64,000 nucleotides of DNA from Dyella_A sp049445995 (lineage in GTDB: Bacteria > Pseudomonadota > Gammaproteobacteria > Xanthomonadales > Rhodanobacteraceae), in assembly GCF_049445995.1 (NCBI RefSeq), contig NZ_JBMSDZ010000018.1, positions 6,443 to 70,442 of the forward strand. The letters are read 5' to 3'. The notes below the pieces were generated by a model. That model was not told where the DNA came from, did not search any database, and worked only from the letters and a program-made list of their open reading frames with translations. Of this stretch, positions 25,651 through 34,377 are shown piece by piece. Position 1 is the stretch's first letter, and each line of letters begins with the position of its first letter. Position numbers and translations under genes: made by a program.

Positions 25651-26711
25651 GCCACGATCCCCAGGTCGTGTTCGCCGAGCACCTGGTCGATGATGTCCCG
25701 GCCAAAGGCATCGGTCTGGCGCTGCTGCAGCCGGCGCAGCGCCAATGCATCCATGCCCGGCAGCGCCAGCAGCGCCTGTGCGGCCCGATAGCGCACCCAC
25801 CACACCTTGTCGGCCAGCAGCGGCTCCAGGCGGTGCGAGTCGGCAGCTTCGCCGATCCGCCCGAGCGCCGCCGCCGCATGCATGCGCACGTGCCAGCGGG
25901 AGGAGTCGAGGAAGCCTGCCACCCGTTCGCGGTCCTGCTTCTCGCTCACCAGTTGCAGGCAGACCGAAATGGCATGGTCGTCCAGCGCACTGTCGAGCAG
26001 CCGCCGGATCACTCCGGCGGCATGTCCGGGATCGATGTCGGCAAGGAACCTCACCAGCTTCACCATCGTGCCGGTGTTGGCGTGCAGCAGGGCGTTGTCG
26101 AGTTCGCGTATCGCGCTGCCGTCCTCATTGCGGGCCAGGATGCGCGCCACGTTGCCCGGCATCCAGTCGTCCCGCTCCATGATCATCGGCACGAACATGG
26201 CCATGGCCTGCGGCGGGTCCACCTTGCCCAGCGCGTAGGCCGCGCACAGCGAGACGATCGGGCTGTGATCCTTGAGGAACGGCACCAGTTCGTCGAACAC
26301 CCGGGGATCGCGCAGGTGCCCCAGCGCCATGATTGCCATGGCACGGTCGTGGTAATTGCCGGACAACATCTGTCGCGCTGCGTCCATCAGGCAGGCCCGA
26401 TGCCCCAACGGCAACAATCGCGCCGAGTCCGGCCGGGACAGCGATTCGTGGGCGGCGTTCCACGCTTCGATGAAACCGGCCACCTCATCGCGTGCCAGGC
26501 GCCGAACCGGTACCTGTTCCCCCGCCAGCGTGTGCCGCATCACCTGCGTCCAGTGCTGCAGCGCGCGTTTGTCGCGCAGCTCACGCCTTTGCGAACGGAC
26601 CCGCAGGAGGACGATCAACATCAGCAGGGTCGCCGCAAGCAACAGGGTGAGCGACGCCACCCAGTAGGCCACAGTCAGCAGCGTCGCCCCATGGGTAGCC
26701 ATTTCCTTCAC
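25647..26711 (-). CDS. Membrane-anchored HEAT-repeat protein, first gene of polysaccharide operon
   Basis: A 354-residue protein with one N-terminal TM (about 11-36), a basic juxtamembrane piece and then HEAT-like helical repeats from about 105 on (DRAMAIMALGHLRDPRVFDEL, VRMHAAAALGRIGEAAD and others). HEAT arrays usually bind partner proteins; here it may scaffold or regulate the synthase at the inner membrane. GTG 26711 is chosen because GAGGGAG lies just upstream; the ATG at 26702 would have an impossibly close RBS. It heads the five-gene operon. Confidence 0.65.
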   Translation of the reverse strand: MKEMATHGATLLTVAYWVASLTLLLAATLLMLIVLLRVRSQRRELRDKRALQHWTQVMRHTLAGEQVPVRRLARDEVAGFIEAWNAAHESLSRPDSARLLPLGHRACLMDAARQMLSGNYHDRAMAIMALGHLRDPRVFDELVPFLKDHSPIVSLCAAYALGKVDPPQAMAMFVPMIMERDDWMPGNVARILARNEDGSAIRELDNALLHANTGTMVKLVRFLADIDPGHAAGVIRRLLDSALDDHAISVCLQLVSEKQDRERVAGFLDSSRWHVRMHAAAALGRIGEAADSHRLEPLLADKVWWVRYRAAQALLALPGMDALALRRLQQRQTDAFGRDIIDQVLGEHDLGIVA

Positions 26712-26821
26712 GCGTTCTCCCTCGTTGCCCGGACATCGCGTGGTCGAAACCGCAGTGGGCGCCAGTGTCAAGCATGATCCGTACCAGGCGCTGGCGGCAG
26801 CGTCTGGCTAATACGACGCAA

Positions 26822-26849
26822 GCGGCCCGCCGGTTGCCCGACGGGCCGC
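26822..26849 (-). terminator. Hairpin downstream of the S10 peptidase gene
   Basis: An 8-bp stem (GCGGCCCG at 26822-26829 with CGGGCCGC at 26842-26849) lies 25 bp beyond the peptidase stop. There is only a weak U-tract, so termination may be partial. The same gap (26712-26873) must contain the promoter of the polysaccharide operon; none is obvious. Confidence 0.5.
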
Positions 26850-26873
26850 TGCATGGCGGGATCGACCGGTGGC

Positions 26874-28376
26874 TCACCTGGCGTCGTACAGTGCCTGCAC
26901 GTCGGCACGCAGCTGCGCCTGACTGTCCGGGCGGGCGTAGAACATGTGGCCGCCAGCGTAGCTCTTCACCTGCACCCGCGTGGGATCGCCCATCGCCGGC
27001 ATCTGGTCGACCACCAGCACCGAGGCCATGAACGGGCAGGACAGGTCGTCCCAGCCGTGGGCGATCAGCACGCGCAGGCCCGGGTCGTTGGCCACCGACT
27101 CGCGCAGCTCGTTGACCGAGCCGCGGTTGGCGTCCTTGTCCCGGTGCCACAGGCGGTTCACCCGGTAGCTGAGCGCGTTGTAGCGCGCGTCCACCTTCCA
27201 GCCGACGGTCTTGGTGACGAAGTTGACCATCGCCGTGGTGGTGGGCGCGATGATGCCGTTGAGGATCGGGTCGCCGGTCATCTGGCGCGGCGCGTACGGG
27301 AACGGATCCCACGCGGTGACGTTGGAGTCGTAGCGACTGCCCAGCTTGCCTTCGGCGCGATAGACCTCGCGCAGGTAGGCCTGGGTTTCCAGCCGCCCGC
27401 CCGAGCGCTTGACGAACAGCGGATCGAGGCCGGTCAGCTCGGTCACCTTCTTGATCATCGCCGCGGTGGCGGCCGGATCGCTGCGACCCTTCATCAGCGT
27501 GGTGGCGTATTCGCCGCGGGTGTAGGCGACGATCGGCGCCATCGCCGCGGCACTGAGCTTGTGCTGGCGCTCCAGGTTGGCCGCGGCGATCGAGGGCAGG
27601 GTGAGCATCCACGGCAGCGGCGAGACGTTCTCGTCGTCCGACGCGGCCGGGTCGAGGTAGGGCGATACCAGCACCAGGCCGTTCATCGCCACGCCGAGCC
27701 GGGTCTGCAGGTAATCGGTGACGCGCGGGCCGCGGAAGCCGCCGTAGCTCTCCCCCACCAGGTACTTGCGCGAGTCCATGCGGCCGTTCTTCACCAGCCA
27801 GTCGTAGACGATGCGCGAGAGATACTTGATGTCGTTGTCGGTGCTGTAGAACAGCTCGGTGGCTTTCTTGTCGTCCACCAGCGCGCGGCTGTAGCCGGTG
27901 CCGATCGGATCGATGAAGACCAGGTCAGTGAAGCCCAGCCAGGTGCCGGGGTTGTCGCGCAGCGTGGCCGGGTCGGACGGATTGGCGCCCTCCACGCCGA
28001 AGTTGACCCGCTTCGGGCCGATCGCGCCGAGGTTGAGGTACACCGACGACGCGCCGGGTCCGCCGTTGAGCGCGAAGGTCACCGGGCGGTCCTTGCCGGG
28101 CATGGTGTAGGCGGTGAACACCACCTCGCCGGTGATCTCGCCCTGCTCGTTGCGCACCGGCAGCGAGCCCACCGTGACGGTGTACTTCAATGTCTTGCCG
28201 TCCACCGTGGCGCTCTGCGTGATGTGCGCGTCGGCCGGCAGCGGCGGCAGGTGGAAATCCTTGTCGGCGACGGCGGGCGCGTCGGCGGCGGCAGTGGGTT
28301 TGTCGGCGGCGACGGCGGTAGCCGACACGCCGACGGTCAGTGCGGCGAGCAGGGCAAGCGGGAGGGCGTGGCGCAC
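26874..28376 (-). CDS. Secreted serine carboxypeptidase (S10 family)
   Basis: A 500-residue exported peptidase: signal peptide to about residue 24 (TAVAA), Ser nucleophile in VGESYGG, Asp in VLIAHGWDDLSCP, His in YAGGHMFY, and an oxyanion region NGGPGASS. S10 enzymes remove C-terminal residues at acidic pH, and bacterial members are common in Xanthomonadales. GTG 28376 has AGGA about 7 nt upstream. A longer frame upstream is a shadow of the FKBP gene. Monocistronic between the FKBP gene and a hairpin. Confidence 0.88.
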   Translation of the reverse strand: MRHALPLALLAALTVGVSATAVAADKPTAAADAPAVADKDFHLPPLPADAHITQSATVDGKTLKYTVTVGSLPVRNEQGEITGEVVFTAYTMPGKDRPVTFALNGGPGASSVYLNLGAIGPKRVNFGVEGANPSDPATLRDNPGTWLGFTDLVFIDPIGTGYSRALVDDKKATELFYSTDNDIKYLSRIVYDWLVKNGRMDSRKYLVGESYGGFRGPRVTDYLQTRLGVAMNGLVLVSPYLDPAASDDENVSPLPWMLTLPSIAAANLERQHKLSAAAMAPIVAYTRGEYATTLMKGRSDPAATAAMIKKVTELTGLDPLFVKRSGGRLETQAYLREVYRAEGKLGSRYDSNVTAWDPFPYAPRQMTGDPILNGIIAPTTTAMVNFVTKTVGWKVDARYNALSYRVNRLWHRDKDANRGSVNELRESVANDPGLRVLIAHGWDDLSCPFMASVLVVDQMPAMGDPTRVQVKSYAGGHMFYARPDSQAQLRADVQALYDAR

Positions 28377-28462
28377 GGTGGAGTCCTGGCGGGGAAAGTC
28401 CCCGACCGTAGCGGTGGGGGTGCGCCGGCGACCGTGCAGGAAGTCATGGTCCGGGCAACTCC

Positions 28463-28891
28463 CTACTTGATGCCGACCAGCTCCACGTCGAATACCAGCG
28501 CCGCGTTCGGCGGGATGTCGCCGCCGGCGCCGCGGCTGCCGTAGCCCATCGCCGAGGGCAGCAGCAGGGTGCGCTGGCCGCCCACCTTCATGCCGACCAC
28601 GCCCTGGTCCCAGCCCTCGATCACCTGGCCGGCGCCGAGCGGGAAGGTGAAGCTGCCGCCGTGGTCGAACGAACTGTCGAACTTCTTGCCATGGTGGTCC
28701 GGCGCCTTGGGGTCGTACAGCCAGCCGGTGTAGTTCACCTCCACCGTGTCGCCGGCTTTGGCTTCGGCGCCGGTGCCGACGGTCCGGTCGATCGTCTGCA
28801 TCGCCGGGATGTCGGTCGCCGTGGTGGCGTTGCCCGAAGGGCTGGAACAGGCGGCGAGAAGCAGCGGAAGCAGGCAGAGCAGACGGCGCAT
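28463..28891 (-). CDS. FKBP-type peptidyl-prolyl isomerase lipoprotein
   Basis: A 142-residue lipoprotein with a lipobox (LLLAAC, Cys 15-16 region) and a single FKBP domain: VEVNYTGWLYD, FDSSFDHGGSFTFPLGAGQVIEGWDQGVVGMKVGGQRTLLLP in outline, then YGSRGAGGDIPPNAALVFDVELV. It catalyses proline isomerisation in periplasmic protein folding. The aromatic pocket residues (Y, F, D, W) are present. It lies 86 bp upstream of the S10 gene on the same strand. Confidence 0.92.
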   Translation of the reverse strand: MRRLLCLLPLLLAACSSPSGNATTATDIPAMQTIDRTVGTGAEAKAGDTVEVNYTGWLYDPKAPDHHGKKFDSSFDHGGSFTFPLGAGQVIEGWDQGVVGMKVGGQRTLLLPSAMGYGSRGAGGDIPPNAALVFDVELVGIK

Positions 28892-29106
28892 GGGAGAGAC
28901 TCGCTTCTGATTGAGCCGGCATTGTAGCCGGCGCCCTCGCGGCAAGGCCGCGCCTGCAGCGGGTAGCCCAGCGACACCGTCAGGCTGTTGTTCCAGCAGC
29001 TGGCGCCACCGTTGCTGCCGGAGATGACACGGGTCAGGCGACGAATGACACGAATGTGAGGCTGCCGGACTTGTCCGGTTGTCCGGTTGCCCGGGCGATC
29101 CGGAGA

Positions 29107-29577
29107 TCAGCCGGCGTCCGCCACGCCTTCGGGGGCGCCGCGGCCCAGCATGTCGGGCAGCGGCTGGCCCTGCTCGGTGAAGCTCAGCGACACCGAGTTC
29201 AGGCAGTGGCGCTGGCCGGTGGGCGGCGGGCCGTCGGGAAAGACGTGGCCAAGGTGGCTGCCGCAGCGCGCGCACACTTCCTCGGTGCGCAGCATGCCGT
29301 GGCTGGTGTCGCGGATGGTGCGGATGTGCGCCTCGTCATACGGCTGGAAGAAGCTCGGCCAGCCGGTGCCCGAGTCGAACTTGGCGCTGGAGCGGAACAG
29401 CGGCAGGCCGCAGAAACGGCAGGTGTAGATGCCGGTCTTCCTGTTGTCGAGGAACGCGCCGCAGAACGCGGCCTCGGTGCCGTGCCGGAGCAGCACGCGG
29501 TGCTCGTCGGGCGTCAGGCCGGCAGTGATCGCCTGGCGCTGCGTGTCGGTGGGCGGGGTGAGATCGAATCGGCTCAT
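29107..29577 (-). CDS. msrB: Peptide methionine (R)-S-oxide reductase
   Basis: A 156-residue cytosolic enzyme that reduces methionine-R-sulfoxide in proteins. Zinc cysteines C53, C56, C102 and C105 (CRFC, CARC), substrate motif SGTGWPSF, and catalytic Cys125 in GQRHCLNSVSL are all present. Length fits the stand-alone MsrB form. It probably works with the TrxC-type reductants. The 215 bp between it and the FKBP gene contain no gene that I can support. Confidence 0.95.
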   Translation of the reverse strand: MSRFDLTPPTDTQRQAITAGLTPDEHRVLLRHGTEAAFCGAFLDNRKTGIYTCRFCGLPLFRSSAKFDSGTGWPSFFQPYDEAHIRTIRDTSHGMLRTEEVCARCGSHLGHVFPDGPPPTGQRHCLNSVSLSFTEQGQPLPDMLGRGAPEGVADAG

Positions 29578-29658
29578 GGCAGCTCCGTGCAGTCAGGTTC
29601 GTGCAGCCTGTGCGAGGTGGGGTCGTTCGCGCGCGAGGCAAGCGAGACGGTGCGCGGC

Positions 29659-30936
29659 TCACTGCCGGCGGCGCTGCCAGCGGTACACCGGCCAGCCCAT
29701 CGCCACCAGCACCGCGCCCCAGCCCAGCGACTCCAGTCCGGTGCCGACCAGCGCCCACGCCGCGTAGGCGAGCGCGGTGGCCGCCACCAGCCTGCGCGCG
29801 ATGCCGGCAGTGCGCTCGATGCGCCACCAGCCCAGCACGCTCATCAGGTAAGGCAACAGAGTGGTGGCGGTGGACAGCAGGATCGAGAACGTGAACAGCA
29901 CGACCAGGCTGCGGGTGAAGTTGGCGGCGATCAGCACGCTCGCCAGCACGCTGCTCGCCAGCAGGCCGAACACCGGCGTACCGCGCGCGTCGACGCGCGC
30001 GAACGCGGCGGGAAACAGGCCGTCGCGTGCGGCCGGAAGCGGCGTCTGCGCCTGCAGCAGCACCCAGCCGTTGAGCGCGCCGAAGCACGACACCACGGCG
30101 ACCGCCGCCAGCGCCGTGCCGGCCAGCGGCCCCCAGGTCTGGCTCGCCGCCTCGATCATCGGGGCCGCCGAGTGGGCCAGCCGTTCGCCGGGCAGCAGCC
30201 CGATCACCACCGTGCAGGCCAGCATGGTGGCGACGCCGGCGATCAGCATGCCGGCCACGGTGGCGCGGGGTACCGTGCGCGCCGGATCCCGCACCACGCC
30301 GGTGGGTACCGTAGCCGCCTCGAAACCGAGCATGGCCCACAGCGTGAGCGCGGCCGTCGCACTGGTCACGCCCACCAGCGGCAAGCCGCTGGGATTGAAC
30401 GGATGGAATGCTGCCAGCCGCACCGAGGCCAGGCCGAGCACGCCGAACAGCAGCAGCGGCACCAGCTTCAGCAGCGTGGTGAACAACTGCACCCGGGCCG
30501 CCTCGCGCACGCCGGCCAGATTGATTGCGGTGCACAGCCACAGCGCGCCCAGCGCGCAGGTGGCGCCGCGCAGCGGCGTGGCGGTGGCCGGCGGCCACAG
30601 CGCGCCCAGGCTGCCGGCGAAGGCCACCGCGATCGCCGCATTGGCGCTCCAGGTGCACACCCAGTAACTCCACGCCACGGTGAATCCGGCGCCGTCGCCA
30701 AAGGCGCGATGGGCATAACCGTAGGCACCGCCGTGATTGGGCACGGCCCGGGCCAGCCACGCGTAGACCACCGCCAGTGCCAGGGCGCCGCCCAGCGTGA
30801 TCGCCCAGCCGAGCAGGCTGGCCGCGCCGTAGGGCGCGAGCGTGGCGGGCAGCAGGAACACGCCCGAGCCGATCATGTTGCCCACCACCAGGGCGACCAG
30901 CGCCGCCTGGCCGAGCGGGCGGCGACGGTCTGTCAC
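29659..30936 (-). CDS. APC-superfamily amino acid/amine permease
   Basis: A 425-residue membrane protein with about 12 hydrophobic segments and the APC N-terminal signature (LGQAALVALVVGNMIGSGVFLLPATLAPYG), where GSG in TM1 contacts substrate. It begins at GTG 30936, overlapping the stop of the oxygenase gene by 4 bp (GTGA), so transporter and oxygenase form one unit. The substrate may be the compound oxidised by the partner, for example a betaine or N-methylated amino acid (inference). Confidence 0.85.
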   Translation of the reverse strand: MTDRRRPLGQAALVALVVGNMIGSGVFLLPATLAPYGAASLLGWAITLGGALALAVVYAWLARAVPNHGGAYGYAHRAFGDGAGFTVAWSYWVCTWSANAAIAVAFAGSLGALWPPATATPLRGATCALGALWLCTAINLAGVREAARVQLFTTLLKLVPLLLFGVLGLASVRLAAFHPFNPSGLPLVGVTSATAALTLWAMLGFEAATVPTGVVRDPARTVPRATVAGMLIAGVATMLACTVVIGLLPGERLAHSAAPMIEAASQTWGPLAGTALAAVAVVSCFGALNGWVLLQAQTPLPAARDGLFPAAFARVDARGTPVFGLLASSVLASVLIAANFTRSLVVLFTFSILLSTATTLLPYLMSVLGWWRIERTAGIARRLVAATALAYAAWALVGTGLESLGWGAVLVAMGWPVYRWQRRRQ

Positions 30937-32021
30937 GCGTCGCTGCCGACGGCGCGGTAGGCGCGGCGCAGGATCTCGTGGAAGTGGTGCACCGCGTTCT
31001 CGCGCAGCGGGTTGAGCCGCCCGGCGCTGTACGAGCCGCAGGCGAGCCCGCGCTGCACGTCCTCGCAGATGGTCACGTCCTCGTCCTGTACCTGGTCGCT
31101 GAAGGCGACGTCCCGGGCGCGGCGCGCCATCGCGGCCTCGCCGCTGCCGGGCGCGTAGTAGAAGTCGAACTCCACCCGGCAGCGGTCCACGCCCAGCGGC
31201 AGCACGCGGTTGGTCTGCAGCCGGCCCGGCAGGATGTTGAGCATGGTGTTGGGGTAGAGGAAGTAGTACAGCGCCTCGCCGCTGCCGTAGAGCTCGTCGG
31301 CGCTTTCCAGCGGGCTGAACTGGAACGAGTACCACGGCGCCGTCTCGGTGACGTAGCTGCGGTAGTCCAGCACGCTGTTGAGGCCGGGATGGATATGCGG
31401 CACGTGGTAGCCCTCCAGGTAGTTGTCCACGTACACCTTCCAGTTGCAGGCCACTTCCCAGCTGGCGCGGTGGTGGAAGACGAAGCCGTCCATCCCGCGT
31501 CCGGCGCCCAGCCGCGCGTCGATGCCGTGCACGAATTCGTCGAACGGCGGCGCTTCGCCGGTGGCCACGAACACCAGCCCCTGCCACACCTGCACGCGCA
31601 CTTCGGGCAGGCGGATCCGCGCCGGGTCGAAGTCGGGCGTGCGGCCCATTTCCGGCGCGCCGCGCAGCACGCCGTCCAGGCCGTAGGTCCAGCCGTGGTA
31701 GCGACAGCGCAGCGCGGTGGCGCCCTTGCCGTCGCAGCTGGCGACCGGGCCGGCGCGGTGGCGGCAGACATTGTGGAAGGCGCGGATGGTGGCCGCGTCG
31801 CTGCACACCACCAGCAACGGCAGGCCCGCGATGCTGGTCACGCGATGGTCGCCGACTCCGGCAATCTCCGACTGGTGGCAGACCAGCTGCCAGCTTCGGG
31901 CGAACACGGCGGCGGCGTCGATCACCGGCATGCGGGGGTCGACGTAGTAGCGCGCGTCCAGCGCATGCGCGTGGTCGAGCGGCTGCGGGGCGAGGGTGTC
32001 GGGGGAGAGCAGGTTGGTCAT
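30933..32021 (-). CDS. Rieske-type mononuclear iron oxygenase, alpha subunit
   Basis: A 362-residue oxygenase. The Rieske [2Fe-2S] ligands are in CRHRAGPV and CRYHGWTYG (about 87-112). The catalytic domain contains the bridging Asp and the 2-His/Asp site region (DNYLEGYHVPHIHPGL). Size and sequence style resemble glycine betaine, stachydrine or carnitine oxygenases that N-demethylate quaternary amines, rather than aromatic dioxygenases with beta subunits. No reductase gene is adjacent. It is coupled to the downstream permease. Confidence 0.85.
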   Translation of the reverse strand: MTNLLSPDTLAPQPLDHAHALDARYYVDPRMPVIDAAAVFARSWQLVCHQSEIAGVGDHRVTSIAGLPLLVVCSDAATIRAFHNVCRHRAGPVASCDGKGATALRCRYHGWTYGLDGVLRGAPEMGRTPDFDPARIRLPEVRVQVWQGLVFVATGEAPPFDEFVHGIDARLGAGRGMDGFVFHHRASWEVACNWKVYVDNYLEGYHVPHIHPGLNSVLDYRSYVTETAPWYSFQFSPLESADELYGSGEALYYFLYPNTMLNILPGRLQTNRVLPLGVDRCRVEFDFYYAPGSGEAAMARRARDVAFSDQVQDEDVTICEDVQRGLACGSYSAGRLNPLRENAVHHFHEILRRAYRAVGSDA

Positions 32022-32052
32022 GGGATCGAAGGCAAGGCAAGGTCATGGTGGA

Positions 32053-32147
32053 TTCCCGCTTTCGCGGGAATGACGAGCAAAATACTCAATTCCGCGGCGC
32101 TTCCGGAACCGCCAGAAGAATCCGACGTCATTCCCGCGAAAGCGGGA
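32053..32147. repeat. REP-like inverted pair (REPIN/BIME-type)
   Basis: Two copies of a 22-nt sequence, each itself a hairpin (stem TTCCCGC/GCGGGAA with loop TTTC or GAAA), lie in opposite orientation at 32054-32075 and 32126-32147, separated by 50 nt. They are perfect reverse complements. The arrangement matches REP doublets dispersed by REP-associated transposases. The 273-bp space between the oxygenase gene and the helicase gene (32022-32294) otherwise has no gene I can support. Confidence 0.8.
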
Positions 32148-32294
32148 GGCGCTTTTTCAACGGCGGCAGCCGGTCATTCACCTTGGCCCTGGACCGGCCA
32201 AAAGCGGATTTTCGGTCCCGATGTCGGGAAGCGCCCCCATCTGTTCGGGCGCGGCGCCTAACCCTTGCGGAATCGCGGGTGCCAGACGTTCCAC

Positions 32295-34166
32295 TCACGC
32301 CAGCGCCTCCAACTGTCCCTGCACGTCGTTGATGGCGTGGCGGATGCGCTGGCTGAAGACCGAATCCTCGTGGTGGATCAGCACCAGCCGTTCGGTGGCG
32401 CGGGTCATCGCCACGTAGAGCAGGCGCGCCTCCTCGGTCTCGTCCTTGCCCGGCTTGGGCAGCGAGCCCAGGCCCGGGATGATCACGAACGGGAATTCCA
32501 GACCCTTGCTGGAATGCATGGTCACCAGCTTCACCGCATCCTCCACCAGGAACAGCGTGCGCTTGGCGTCGCCTTCGGCCAGGCGGCTGGCGATGCCTTC
32601 GCGCTTGAGCGCCTCGTGCAGCTTCTCGCCCTCCCACTGGTTGCGGAAGATCACCACCATGTCCGACAGCCGCCGGCCATTGGCGGCCTCGTCGCGGATG
32701 CACTGGATCAGCACGGTGAGCTGCGCGGCGGCGGTGTCGGTGCGGATCAGCTCCGGCACCGCGCCGCGGCGGCCGGCGCTCTCCGGCGCGATCAGCGGCA
32801 CGCCGTCGTCCTCGCCGGCGCGCTCGATCAGCAGGTCGCTGGCAAAGCCGCGGGCGACGGAGAGGATCTCCAGCGTGTTGCGGTAGTTGAGCTTGAGGAT
32901 GGTGGTGCGGCCCTGCGCCTGCACGCCCAGTTCCTTCCAGGTGAACTTGCGCCGGTCGCTCTTGCCGTAGATGTTCTGCGCGTCGTCGTACAGCACCAGC
33001 AGCGAGTTGGTGCTGGGGTCGACCATCTGCACGATCAGCTTGTACCAGTCCGGCTCGAAGTCGTGGCCCTCGTCGACCAGCACCGCGCCGTACTGGAAGC
33101 GCGGGATCTGCTCGCGCTCCACGCCCGTCATCACCCGCTCCACCATCTGCGCGAAGAAGTTCTCGCTGCCTTTTTCCGGCAGGTCGACGTGGTAGGTCAC
33201 CAGCATCTGCCGGCACCAGGCGTGGAAGTTGCGCACGCTGACCTTGTCGGCCAGGCCGCGCTCGCCCACCAGTTGATCCAGCCGCGAGGCGAGCGTCTTG
33301 TTGTAGCAGAGCACCAGAATGGGCTTGGCCATCATCCGCGCCAGCTGCAGCGCGCGGAAGCCGAGGATCATCGTCTTGCCCGAGCCGGCCACGCCGTGGA
33401 TCAGCCGGTGGCCGTCGCCCAGCGAGCGCGCCAGCTGCTCCTGCTGGGCGTCCATCACCTTGATCAGCTCGGGGATCTCGATCGCCTTGGCCGGCGCGTC
33501 GGCGGCCGGGAACAGGCCGAACTGGCCCGCGGCGGGGTCCACCCGCAGTTCGGGGAACAGGTGCCAGCGCACCCGGTCGATCTGCGGCAGGGTGAGCGCC
33601 ACCGGAAACACCTGCGGGAACATCGCCCACAGCCGCTCCTGGAACGCTTCGGCCTCCACCGTCTCGTAGATCTCGTCGCGGCAGATCACCAGGTGCGGCG
33701 GCATCACCGCCTCCAGTCCGGCCTCGTCGAACTGCTTGCGGCTGATGTTGGCCAGCACCACGCCCCAGCCCCACGGCATCACCAGCTTGCCGGCGTGGCG
33801 ATGGCCGGGCGGAAAATGCAGCGCCGGGTCGCGCTGCAGCACCACGCCCACTTCCAGCGCAAAGGCGCGCGCCTGCAGCAGCGGGTTGTTCTCCTTCACC
33901 GTGCCGCGGTCGGTGATCAGGGTGAACTGGGTGCTGTCGGCCTGCAGGACGGTCTCGGCCTTCCAGTCCTTCACCTCCAGCACCAGCAGGCCACGGCGCG
34001 GGTGCACGATGACGAAGTCGGGGTGGCGCTGCTTCGGGCCCACCGGCACGTCGTACCAGATCAGGTAGTCGTCTTCGAGCTTCTGTTCGAGTCGTTCCGA
34101 GACGCGTTTCTCGCCGCTGGTCATGCGCGGCAGGCAGCTGTTGCGGGTGGGAATGAGGGTGGCCAT
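32295..34166 (-). CDS. NERD nuclease-domain plus UvrD-like superfamily 1 helicase
   Basis: A 623-residue protein. The N-terminal NERD domain (about 15-110) keeps its PD-(D/E)xK residues: D50 in HPDFVIV, E64 and K66 in LEVKDW. The helicase part has Walker A GVAGSGKT (258-265), DEGHD (365-369), the later motif VTMHSSKGLEF, and YVAMTRA. Such proteins act on DNA ends or foreign DNA, and NERD-helicases such as staphylococcal Nhi are reported in phage defence; here this role is a guess. Transcribed alone. ATG 34166 has no strong RBS; an ATG at 34124 is possible. Confidence 0.88.
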   Translation of the reverse strand: MATLIPTRNSCLPRMTSGEKRVSERLEQKLEDDYLIWYDVPVGPKQRHPDFVIVHPRRGLLVLEVKDWKAETVLQADSTQFTLITDRGTVKENNPLLQARAFALEVGVVLQRDPALHFPPGHRHAGKLVMPWGWGVVLANISRKQFDEAGLEAVMPPHLVICRDEIYETVEAEAFQERLWAMFPQVFPVALTLPQIDRVRWHLFPELRVDPAAGQFGLFPAADAPAKAIEIPELIKVMDAQQEQLARSLGDGHRLIHGVAGSGKTMILGFRALQLARMMAKPILVLCYNKTLASRLDQLVGERGLADKVSVRNFHAWCRQMLVTYHVDLPEKGSENFFAQMVERVMTGVEREQIPRFQYGAVLVDEGHDFEPDWYKLIVQMVDPSTNSLLVLYDDAQNIYGKSDRRKFTWKELGVQAQGRTTILKLNYRNTLEILSVARGFASDLLIERAGEDDGVPLIAPESAGRRGAVPELIRTDTAAAQLTVLIQCIRDEAANGRRLSDMVVIFRNQWEGEKLHEALKREGIASRLAEGDAKRTLFLVEDAVKLVTMHSSKGLEFPFVIIPGLGSLPKPGKDETEEARLLYVAMTRATERLVLIHHEDSVFSQRIRHAINDVQGQLEALA

Positions 34167-34377
34167 CCAGCGTCCGGCGAGTTTTCCTACGGCGAAAGTA
34201 GCGAAACCCCGCGGGCTGTCAACGGCGGGTATTCGCCCGTCAGCCGCGATCCGGCGCGTGTTGCGCGCACGCCGCTTCGCGCAGCGCGGGCGTGGCGGTT
34301 ACCATGCGCAGGCCGCCAGGGCAGCGCACGGAGCGGGCAGCACGTCACGCCCGTGAAGATCGGTCGAGGGGGAGAGG

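Noticed and set aside
28892..29106. Minus-strand piece reading like a beta-rich protein end (SNGGASCWNNSLTV)
   Set aside because: Only a few dozen codons without start or recognisable family; could be a decayed gene but cannot be supported.
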